Of a DNA stretch of 64,000 bases, positions 22,894 through 35,100 are shown piece after piece. Under the pieces are notes generated by a model that saw nothing but the letters and a program-made list of their open reading frames with translations, did not search any database and was not told the DNA's origin. Source of the stretch: Opisthocomus hoazin (Eukaryota > Chordata > Aves > Opisthocomiformes > Opisthocomidae). The stretch lies in assembly GCF_030867145.1 (NCBI RefSeq), contig NC_134441.1, forward strand, positions 4,900,992-4,964,991, given 5' to 3'. Numbering within the stretch: position 1 is the first letter of the stretch; every line of letters begins with the position of its first letter. Position numbers and translations under genes: made by a program.

Positions 22894-23173
22894 CTAATTC
22901 ATTTTGTCTTGAAATATATACAAGTTGTTTGTAGTAGCTACAGCAATGATGTTTTCCTTAGGGTGCCAGGCTGTGTGTAGAATCTTCTTGTTGAAGTCTA
23001 GGCTGTCAACACTGATTTCATCCTTCTTTCGCTTGCCACTTGCGCATACTTTACGTGGCTTCAAAACGGTACGGGGTTTATTGTTTTCCCGGGATGCCTC
23101 TAAGGTGATGTCTCGCTTTGTGTTTCTGTCAAACATTCTGAAGAAGTTGTTATAAGATCCCGTCATGACAATG
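22894..23173 (-). CDS. PPP2R2A: PPP2R2A coding exon 10 and stop
   Basis: The acceptor is CTCTGCAG. The exon encodes residues 355-447, ending [11 protein letters not shown] with TAG at 22894-22896. Confidence 0.97.
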
Positions 23174-26100
23174 CTGCAGAGAGGAGGAAGGAAGAAAGTA
23201 ACATTTCAGTTGAAAAAAACCTCTCCTTTTACAAAACCTCATCTCCCAACTAAGATCACGCCTTATTATGTAAGCGGAAAGCAAGCATCCCTGCCCATAC
23301 CTTCTACAATCTAAAGTGAAACTAAGGTATTTGAATGTTTGGGGGTTTTTTTAAAGGTATTTTTCCTTAACTGGACCTTTTAAAAGGTACACACTTTGTT
23401 ATCTAAGCACTTCAAGTCAAGTGTTGTCATTCAATGTGCTTCTCATGCACACATGGGGAAGTGATCTAATGAAAGCCATATACATTGGATTTTTAGCCAT
23501 ATAATTTTAGTTACACACAAGTTGCACGAATTTAGGTACTAACATACCTAGTTTGTGATAATACCTTATAGAAGATCCTTATTCTGTACCAGCTTTTCAG
23601 TAAGACAAATACACTTAGAAGTTGCCCTGTCGTTCCTTTGCCTCAAAAAAACCCCATTTGAACAGACAGATAATGAGTTTAAAAAAAAAAAATGGTATGT
23701 CGGACAATACTAATAGGGAAACAGTGAGCTGATTTAGATCTAACAAACAAGCAGTGAATGACATGATTAACAGAAATCACGGGTTCCCCAACAGCCCTGG
23801 TGTAGACTCTTACAGTGAGAGCATCAATCAGACAACAGGGTTGGAGTACATGGGCCTTATTCCCACAGAAGTCATTCCAATGTTGGATTGTAACAGATGA
23901 CATAGAAATGTCTTAAGTACATACAGAGAAGAATTAAACTTGCCTGTCTGATCCATTCCAACAGCATTCAAATTTGTCAAAAATGCAATCATTCTCATAC
24001 AGTGAACAAAGTTTACTTCTGAGGTATTCATGCACCTGGAAAAAAATGAGTTAGATAAACTGAATGGATACTGAACATACATACCTGTAAAATAACCTTC
24101 ACAGATTCTGTTCCAAAGTAATTAAGTATCTGACAGTGCTTACACCCTATCCACAGGAGCACAGAGCTCCCTCCTCTGACTGTACGATGAAGACCAAAAT
24201 GAACAGATGCATGAATTAACATATTCCGCTCTACAGAGATTTCAAATGAACTCAAAATAGTAGCAAGTCCCTTGGGGTGGGGAAAGAGACAGCTCCCAAT
24301 ACCTGGCAATTCTTCAGAGGGCTTTGCCTCTCTGAGCAGCTGTCATATCCCCACCATCCTATTAGACATCTGAAAGGATTTATCAGACTTTGCTGCTCTC
24401 AGATTCATGCTTTGGTGACTGATCTTCCTCTTATGTATGAAGAGGAGGAGCTCACTGCAAATTTTCTTACAAAGAAAACACCACAGCAATTTTCAGTGCT
24501 GGCTAAAACCATTTTCCGCAAAAGAAATGTTTTACCTCCTATTTTCGCCAGAAAAGAACAGAATATGAAGTCAACTGAAGACTCAGAGAGAGATGTGCTA
24601 TCTCAGGGCTGAAGATTACCTTTCCACATCTCCATTGTCTAAGAGCGAGGCTTTTTCATACCCAAACATGGTTTGGGGTTCTGCAATCAGCCTGCAAATA
24701 GCAAGATCCTTTAGCACGTGTGTGGAACCCACAAATCTCATTGATGCTTTGCCTGGACATAGTCATCTACGGACAAAAATTTAGCTGCCACATCCCAACT
24801 ATTAATAAGACTCAGCATCCTTCAAGGTTTTAATTTCTAGCCTACATCATTTTCACTGAATACCTGGTATGTTTCCACAGGTCTGTTTTCCATATTTAAA
24901 TCCCAGATCTTCACTGACAAGTAATCTCTAGTCATCATATATCGACCGCTATGGCTAAATTTGACATCAGATATGGAAGAGATGATTTCGGAGAAAAATG
25001 ATCTGTTGCTAGGATCTTCTGGTTCTTCAAACACTGTGCAAAAATAAGATAAGCATTTCAAGAAGTAAGTTTATGGCTCTTCCAAGACAAGATACACTCA
25101 AATTACGTTAACATTTTATTAATAACCTTGCCACATTGGGCTAGTCTGCCTGCACCATATACTATAGCTTTCCATGAAAAAGCCTTATAATACAACTGCC
25201 ATACTCTGAAATACTTTCTTTCTATAGCAAGTCAAGGTCAGCTTCTAAACAAGTGAACTACTCCCTAATATTTGGAGCCTCCATTCACACACGTAAGATA
25301 TCAAGAATCAGTTACAGACCAGATCAACTAGTATTTGACCTCCGGACGCCTGCAGAGAGCCACTCCTAGTCCTATTGTCTAGGCAGACTCCCCAGCTTAA
25401 GCTGCTAATAATTTTATTCACTACTACTACTCTGGCAAAATATTAGTCTAATTTTAGGATTTATTTACATTTTAGATCTATTCAATACACTACAGAAATC
25501 CAATACAAATACATATGCATACACATTTCAGTGTTTAATATATTCTTAAGTGCTTAGTTTCATCTAACAGCAAGATACCATATTCTCCCCCCAAAAAAAC
25601 AATAAACAATGAGGACAGAACTTACATTTTGAATGTCTGTCACAGAGTGCTGATGCTCTCATATCACAGAGACGAATCGTTCCTTTACTGCTGCTGTATA
25701 CGAATGTATTACAGCTGTTTGGGTGGAACTCTGCAGCTGTTATCACCTCTGTGAGCTCCTCCATGTTGGCAGGCTTAATATCTACAATATCTGCAGCACT
25801 TTGTTAAGAATTTTTCTCCGGTTTTCACGTATTTTTCAGCTTTAAATATATTCAGCAACCCTTTTTCAGGACTGTGGGACCCAGTCACAAGCTGGATAAA
25901 AGTTAAAATCGAGCCCCAGAGATTGTCTAGAAAGCAAGACCATAATATTGCATTCTGTATCGGTTTGAAGTTAAGTCTTGTAACAGCACAAGCCTGCTTA
26001 TTTTTTTGCTCCACTTCAGCAGTAATTAGCTCTACACTACATATATGTCACCCAGGTTTTTTAACAAAATCACAGAATGGTAGGGGTTGGAAGGGACCTC

Positions 26101-29100
26101 AGTGGGTCATCTAGTCCAACCCTCCTGCTGAAGCAGGGCCACCTACAGCAGGCTGCACAGGACCTTGTCCAGGCGGGTCTGGAATATCTCCAGAGAAGGA
26201 GACTCCACAACCTCCCTGGGCAGCCTGGGCCAGGGCTCCGTCACCCTCAGAGTGAGGAAGTTCTTCCTCACAGAAGAGGAACTTTATTTTACTTAAATTC
26301 TAAGTACACTACTACATTGTAAAGGCAGCATGTATTATTTCTGCTGAGGGATCCTGCCGATTTGTCCACAAATCTGTGCTCCCAGCAATGGGACTCAGTA
26401 CATACTTCTGTGATCCTACTCCCTGCAACATTTGTAGGTGCACGTCCAGGAGGGACCGATGGTTAGGTGAGAAGGTAAAAAAGAATAAACATTCTTGAGA
26501 CAAGGATGGTACTTCTCTGACTCCTACTGCAAGCCAAGAAAATGTTCACAAGTTCGCATACTATAATGCTGCCTTCAGGAACTGCGCCTCTAACTTGAAA
26601 CCTCATGCTTTTTTTCTCCTTTAAAAGACACTGCTTTTCACCATGCAAATGACTAGTTCTTCCTCTATTGCTCAAGCTAAGCTACCTCTCCAGAAGTAAA
26701 AGTCCTTACAACTACCAGGGAGAAACAACCAGGAAATAAAAAGAAACACGCTATATAAAAACCTTTTCATGAAAGTAAATAAAATCCAACAGTTTTGTTG
26801 TAACCAAGCTGTTCCCATCATATAAAACAGTGCAAAAAAGATACTAAAACTTCTGTCTGTAATTTCTAGGTGCCACAGATTAATCCGCAAGTCATCTGCA
26901 GATAAGTATGTTTCATAATCGCTATTAATGGAGATGGAATTGATGTGATACGTGTGAGCATTGGCAAATATTCTTCGTGGACTAGCTTCAACCATGAGGT
27001 CCATGGGCCTGAATACTGGCACCTGCAAAATACAAAGCCATGAAAGTCCGAGTACTACAAACACATCAGCACTCATAATCACAGCCCTTCAATACACCAA
27101 GCTGACTAAAGTATCTCAAAATCACCTCAGAAGTAAATGTGTCTGCCAACTGACAGAAAATGTAAAGTTAATAATCCGATGGAGCAGTTACTCACTGAGC
27201 CACAGGCTAATCTGCGTACTGGCCGAGGGAGAGGAGAAATCACTTCAATGTGGCTAATTCACTGGGAGTGAACTACTCACCCGTAGTGTTGTAACTGTAG
27301 TAGGATCCCTATACCTTCCATCTTCTTCCTTTAAATTATAACCCTCTGGTCTTTTGTCCCTTTCACTGATTTTCCATAGCTTTATTGTTTTATCTGAAAT
27401 GAAACAGCCAAAGTTTCAAACCAAAGCTCTAGCAAAGACACTAGTCTTCACAGTTGATGTGCTTTAACATGAAGCCTTCAAACAAGACAAGACCACCTAC
27501 ATGCACCAAAAAAAGACAAAAATACTGCTTGGAGAAAACAAGACATGATAAAAAGCATTTAAAAGACCTCCTCCACAGTTTGTTCTTTTAATAAGAGTTA
27601 AGAGCAAGTTTCAGTTAGAATCAGGACTGTTATGAATGACTAATATAAGCTCTCACACAGTTCGTTATACACATATGAAGGTACTGAGGAAGAGCTTAGC
27701 CCCTTTGCTATAAAGCAACTAAAGCAGAAGTGTCTAATATACCACCCCATGTTGTGGGGCTTCTCTAGCCAGGTAAGCCGGAACAGCAGTACAGTTAAAC
27801 AGCCTAACTCTCGTGTAGCCACATCCCTAGGTACTTGCATTTAAAACCAGCCAGCTTCCAGCCTGTTGAAAGTGGAAAGGGTTAGACAAAATCCTAGTAG
27901 TGAACCTATGTAACAACAGCTTACCATGCGATAATAACTATTAAGTCATAACTTACCATTTGTAGACAATAAAAACTGAGCAGCATTTTTCTGGGGTAAC
28001 CACCTAATTTTGTTGATCTTCTCTTCAATTTCTAAACTTTTCAAGTAGTCAAACTCTGGTTCATGGCTTTGAAAGGTACTGTAAACATTGTATTCTCCCC
28101 TACTGTGAGACTGCGTTTTGTTCTAAAAAGAGAATTAAATGATCAAGATAAGTATGCAATGTACAGAACACTTTTTAAGGCTGCAGGCAGAAGCCAGAAC
28201 TAGATATTTATGTGGCAAGATGCACAGGCAGGCTGCTAATTAGCATAAAAATAGGTTAAGACTTCTGCACTCTGTTGTTGCCTACACTAGATTTGCCATG
28301 AGTATCCTTTGGTGTACAACTTGCCTTATTTTAACAAGCCTGTAGAACAGACAAAAAGAGGATCATCTCTTTTGCAAGAGCTTGACTAGATTTTCTACTA
28401 TTTTGACTAAAAGCATCAGAGAAGACAGTTATCACAGCAGCTTTTGATTCCTAAAGTTTCCAGAAACTCCCCTCAACCACATGATTAGTATCTCCAGCAA
28501 GTTCTCATATTAATTCCAAGCCGCTGAACTTACAAACTAACATTTTGCCCAGACATTCTAGGCCTGATAAGTCTTCTTTCTTTCAAAAACTCAAAAAAGT
28601 CTTCATCATTCTCTCATCTTTAATTTTTCCATCTTTGATTTTTAAGGAGAATATTCCCCAAGAGAAATACCATAGCCACATATATGGCAAATCTACTCTG
28701 TGGGTAAGTTCAACTTGCTAGGCACACTACAGAAATCCCCTGTCAGCGCTAAATTTATACAAGGAGCTCCACTGTTGTGGTTTATGATCTTCACATTCTC
28801 TGAGACCTTAACTGCTTAAGAAGCTTTTTCTAACTTATTCTGGAGATGAGGGGGGAAAAAAGCTTAACACTTCTGCTAAATACATCTTTGACATTAAAAG
28901 TCACACTTCCACTTAGCCTGTTTAGGATGGAACTGTTTGGAAAACTGAAAAACCTCTGAACTTGCATAATGCCTCTTTCTAAAAGCTATGTTTTAGGCAG
29001 TGGCTTCCTAGCACTAATTTTGCACTGCATGGACTGAACTTTAAATTCCCTCCAATGGGTCAGAAAACTGGAACCGCTTTGGAAGTAGCACTCACTAGGT

Positions 29101-32100
29101 GTACTTGAAATTAATTCAAGCTTAATTTTGTGCTATATTCCTATTCCACCCATTTCAAGAGGTTGCACTATCAGATGCCTTTCCTGTGGTATGTTCTCGA
29201 CTAGGGACTTTGCTCTTTCCTTCTCTTCTGTGTCTCATGTCCATCAATTCATCTCATCCCTTCCTACCTCACTAAAACATACTACTTGATAGGATCCTTG
29301 CTAGCCCACATTTCTAGCATTCCTTGCATCATTTTCTCTTGCTTCATACCCTTACATTAATAGTGGGCATGAATTCTAAGATTTTACAATAAGCTGTGGG
29401 TGAAGGAAAAGTGGAAAAAATGCTTAGAAATAAAATTTAGCACTACAATATTGTACCACACCTATCAATTATACTGGCTCTCCCACCCTAGAGAACGGAA
29501 GGAACTTTGTTCTTAGTTTCACTTGGAGCTAACAAGTTAAGCAGGGTTACTGCATAGAACAGGCAACTTCTAAAGTAAATCTATCACGCTTTAGGAAATG
29601 CTGGTCATGATTCAGGGAACTTTCCGTCAATTTTATACTTACCATAATGATCAAGTCTTAGATATACTACTTGTGTATTCTAGTAAGGCTCTACAGGACT
29701 AGAATAATATATGAAAAAAGTAACATACAAAATCCACCCTTGGGATAAAAGCAAAATTTAAACTATCAGACTGTCTCATGGCACTCAGAAAAAAACAAAC
29801 CCCAAAAACAGGTGTTGGCCCAAGTGCCTTATGTTAAATTCCAATTTAGGTAATTACAGGCTGCCTACACAAATTCCTCCTCCAGTTTCAAGCAGACACA
29901 GTATTCATTTCCTGCCCAGTACCCGGGCAGCGTCATTGCCTCGCCTTGCACCAGGGCCACCGCATTCCAACCCCACAGCGGCAGCACTGGGACAGTGGGT
30001 AGAGTTACACAAGCTGTGTAACTACACAGAGCACATGTCTTTCAGTGGTTTTCTTCCTGTATGTATGGTCTGTAAAGCACTCTGGAATGCAGAGTGATAG
30101 GTGGTGGTACATAAAACCAACTGAAATACTTAATTGTCTTTTAGATACTCTCATATATACAACTTGCTCTAGACAGTAGCTCATATGGCGTAACTAACTA
30201 CTAAAGCATTAGGGAATCCAGTCCCCATTGTTCATTCCCTAAACACTGAGGAGTCAAGTTATGCCAGAACCAATTCTATGCAACTTAATCTGGTAACCTG
30301 GGTGGTTCTTACTGTACCTGGATTGTAAGGCTGTGAGCCATGGGTTATGCATCAAAACCAAAAGCAGTCATTTAAAGACAACTCACTTGAGAACAGGCAA
30401 TTAGCTATTTAAGCTTTAAGCTACACTAAAGTAAGGGATCCTTGAAGGATGCAAACTAAAACTCAAGACTTTAAAGAAAAAAAAAAAAAACAAACAGAAA
30501 AAAAACAAAAACCACCCCCACACAAGGGTTTCAGGCGCTACTGTAAGATGACAGTACTGCTGCTCACGCTGTCCACCTCGGCCTCCGGCCAAAGCAGCTT
30601 CGGCCGAGGGTGGTCAGCTGGGACCGTCCCACTAGATGGCCCCAGCCGACCGCAGGGATGACTCGAGAGAAGGTGGTCCTGCACCCAATGGCCTGCAACG
30701 AGCAGAACGCAGCCTGTGCTGGGCAACTCTGGAGGTTTAGGATTTTCAAAACTGACATTGAAAGAAACACTACGGAAAGAAGTAGCAGCATGACTTTTCT
30801 AGGCAATGAGATGACAGAAGTGCCTTTTATCCTCTCCCTGAAATGAATTCTAACCTAGTCAACTTCTAACTATGGCCTTAACTAAAAGTCAAGCACTCCA
30901 CCTCAGCTTTCCCACCTTCAACGTGGGAGTAGAGACCCTTTCCTGGAATTAGAAGATTTGTCTGTAGAATTCTGCAAAGACCAAAAGAACAAATATAAAA
31001 CAAAAAGATACCTTTGCTACTACGATTCTATTTTACCTGACTGATGTAAGAATGGAAAAGGGCATCTTAGGTCACAGTTACATATTTACTTAAGGGCAAC
31101 TTCTATTTCCGCAACTACAGTGAAATGTAAAATAATAATCCCAGCCAAGCAGAGTCACTGCAAACAACCACCTTCAGCATCCCCGAGGTCTTTTTGTGTC
31201 CTCCCCTTTTTTGTTTTCACTTTAAAGACTCTTTAGACCACAGCTAAATAGTGTTTAAAGAGAAATTATAACAGGGTCACATAGTTCTCAATGATTTCTG
31301 CACTCTTAAATTTCATTATTTTAATCACTTACTACACGGGCATGCACTTTGTGTAAAGTTTTTTATAAAAGCATGCTCTTTTTGTTTAAAAAAAGAATGA
31401 ATAGAAATAAAGGAGAACATTAAATATACTTCAAGTTAGTTAGCACTCACCTCCTGCTCCTGTTGAAAGATGACAACTCTACCTCCTTTGTCTCCTGTTG
31501 CTAACAACTCTCCAGAATGGTTAAATTCTACTGTAGAAATTATATCCGCTGCATAGGAACAAAAATAAACCCTGTAAGTTAGTCATTCTTCTAAATACTA
31601 AGTGGCCAAGAAAGCTATGATTATAAATAAAAAACGCATACTTCAGTTTAAGTATACTTATGTTATAAAATACAAGTAGGGATTTCTTCAAAAACATAGA
31701 ATTTTTTTTAAAGCTGTACATTTGAAAGCCAGGTACTAGTTCACCGTGCCAGAACTGCAAGTTCAGTGTCATGCACTAAATTGTTTTTAAAGATTCTGTA
31801 TCATCACTTATAATTGTTTTTCTGTTATGACTGCTACTCTATATAGTGAAAATCCATTTCTATACTATCTACTGTAACAGCAGAGACTGTGTATATACAC
31901 ATTCCTACCTTTATTTTCTCCATTCTTTCTGTTATACAATCATTACCTATAGGCTCTCAAAGCCTTTTTTTTTTTTCTTTTTAAGGACTCTGTACACATT
32001 TGACAGCTTAAGGGCAAAACATATTAGGGCAGAGATGCTCAGACATCAGTTTCTAAGGAATGCAAGGATAGGGAACAAAAACAGCTACAGAAAATTTACA

Positions 32101-35100
32101 AAATAAATTCAACAGACTTTCTAAAAAAAAACAAAACCAAGTATCTCTTCTGGATGAGGAAGGCTTACATTACCACCAATGTTTTTATACAGAGTGCTAA
32201 AATTACATTGTGAATATACATTGAAAAAAAACCTGGTCATGCCTACTATCAAATTGATCTGTTTACACAGCAAAAGAGGACAAATTATTACTTAAGCTCA
32301 AGCACACCAATTCACATTTTCAAATACGCACATGCCCCTCCTACTTTCAAAAAGCAGAATCAGAAGCCACACCATTCTTCAAACACTAACTTCAAATTGC
32401 AATACAACTATACTAATCTAATTCTCTGCAGAAGAAAGTACCTGAGATTCTTACATATGCAAGTCTTCAGGCTATTTCGCTTTCACATCAGTCTGATGCA
32501 GATAAACACAACGTATCCATGTTTTCTGTTGGGTGGTTTCTTCATTCTCTATTTTCGAGTTAAAAAAGGTCTAGTACCTGCTCTACAGACTGAAAGCTAC
32601 CGCTGAACAAAAGCTACTCAGTCTGAATTTAAACAGACACTATTGTGCAGCATATCATGGAAGCTATCTTATCACAGAAAGCAACAGGGTTATTTTCATT
32701 TTGAAGAAGTGAAACATGCAGGATTTTCCTCTTATTCATTTTAATACCAAAATCAAGCTTACATCATGCTCAGCTTGTCCCAAACACATGGGCGGTGGCC
32801 TCTGAGGACATTAGCAAGCTGTTCTTTAATAACTGCATTACACAGCAGCTTCAAGCATGCAGCGTATCTGCCTGAGAACTGCACAATGCAAAGACAGCCT
32901 AGATATGCAGGCTGAACTCAACTGCAAAATCCTCAGAGGCAAAAGATGCACAGTCAGATTCTTGGCACGAACAGGTATATACAGCTCAGTTGTGTTTTCT
33001 AATATACAGCACAAACTGCCATTTAACAAAAGATAAACACAAGATTATGCATCTCCATCGACCTCCGTTGCCATGATTATCTGGCACCACTGAAACACAA
33101 ACAGGCTGAAATTACTCAAGAACACTGTGTTAAGGACATAAATGTGACGTAAGCTGGTGTGTAGACAAACCAGGATCCTGATTGCACATAAAAACCCCCA
33201 TGATTTCAGTGCACATACTTTTATTCTGTGTGTGTCCCTCCCCCTGTAAAGGTTACTTTAGCCATTCGTTAACATATTTGTGAACAAGATGAAGTGATTT
33301 ATCTCACATCTGTAAGACTTAAGACTGCATTGCATTCAGATGAAGATACGACATTCAGTATGCGCCCTTCACAGGTGAACAAAGCATAAAGGTAACATAC
33401 AATTAATCAAACCCAGCATGCAGAAAGAGTAAAGGGCAAACCAAGCAATCTAATTTTGACTGTTCAATACAATGTAAACCATGTTGTTATAATCCTCTAA
33501 AAGGAGAGCAGCATAAGGAAGTTGTCAATTAATTGAAGAAAAAGAAGGTAACTTGCCTCTCAATAGTGAGAAGTACACAGAATGATTACAGTTTTGAAAA
33601 AATACTGAGATTTAACACTGCAAGCTAACCCAGTCTTAGAACAGAGAAGACAATACAGCACGTTATCAGCAGATCTAAATGCATGCATTTATGTGGAAGG
33701 AGAACAGCAAAAAAAAATTTGCCTTAAAATTCTTATATATCCCTCTAAGAATAGACTGATAAATTCATCATAGTACTTCTTTGGTGAAAGTCACTTGAAA
33801 GTTTTACAAGGTCAAAAGCCTTAGGCTTGAAGCCTTATGATTAGTACAGGCAGCAACAAGAGCCAGAAAAGCCTTAAATTAAGGATAAAGCCTTCATTTT
33901 CTTAGGTCAGCTGATGTAATATACACTGTATTTAGTAACTATACAAGTTAGCAGAAAGCTAACCACTTTTCTGTAACAGTTCTAGACATTCTCACTTTTT
34001 GCATTCATTTTAACTTGCAAGATATCCAAGCTTGGTACCAGTGCTCTCCAAGCTGATACAAGTGCTGCTCCATCTAAGGGCTCAACTGCATGACCGAACT
34101 TTCAGTACTAACCCCCACAAAAATCTAGCAGGCTCAGTCAGCAGTGACGAGGTGCTCAAAACTCTGCAGCGCTATATAGACACTATGCAGAAGATCTTTT
34201 CAAGTACTTGGATCCATTTTAAATTAGAAATAAAATACATTCCTTAGCAGCAATCACAACAGAAAATTATTAATTAGTTTTTAAACTCAAGATACATCTA
34301 CAGAATCTGATGTGCCTTCTACATTGTAATCTTGGACTGTTCCCTTTCCAAGGACAAAACAAACACGCTAGAAAAGTAAGCCGAAAAATTATTTCTGCTT
34401 AACTAGTCACAAAACAGGGCCGAGATACAAAAATCAGTACTGGAGAGCAAAGCAACCAATCATACATTTTAAATCCAGTAACTCACCATTAAGAATATTG
34501 TATTCCCATACCTTGGTCAAAGACAGACACAGACATCAAGGCACTGGTGTTGAACTGGGCGGATTTAATAGCGTTTGAGAATTGACAGGGGAAGCATTTC
34601 ATCTTCCGCAGTGCACTGATTCACTTGTGTATTTTTATCTGTATTAACACCCTCGTTGCCAAATAAAATCAGTGTAATCCTTTTCTTTTCAAATGGTAAC
34701 CATAATTCCCCTGATAGTTACATGTAGGGTTATTTTAGTCCTTCAGTGCTGCAACGGCCAAAAGAGCATCTACAGAACGCGCTGCCTTCTCTCTGCACCC
34801 TCCCTCTTGTGCATGCTGTTTTTGCTACAGTCTCTAGGTGGGAGTCTTGCCAACACAGAGGGCTGCTCTCACTGCCCATCAGCTTGTAAATGATTCCTTC
34901 TGTAGGCAAAGAGCACTACGGAGGAATATCTGAGGCCAAAGCAGATGCATGTATAGGCATCCTGTTGTCACCAACACCAATGGCTTCTCGATATGACGCA
35001 TTCTATTGTTTACTGCTGAACTCATTTCAATGCCCTCCTCTTCAAGCGCCAGTATCGGAGATAAATAACCACCAAAACCTTATCTGATAACCACACTCCT

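Larger units (their letters stand above)
28123..31450 (-). other. PPP2R2A: PPP2R2A intron 3
   Basis: A GT-AG intron of 3.3 kb. It contains a MIR-like tail near 30.05 kb, an A-rich tract at about 30473-30513 and an unexplained GC/CpG-rich block at about 30530-30740. Confidence 0.92.

Noticed and set aside
30473-30513. A-rich tract, considered as the poly(A) tail of a retrocopy
   Set aside because: No coding remnant was recognised upstream of it, and the GC-rich block is on the wrong side to be the retrocopy body.
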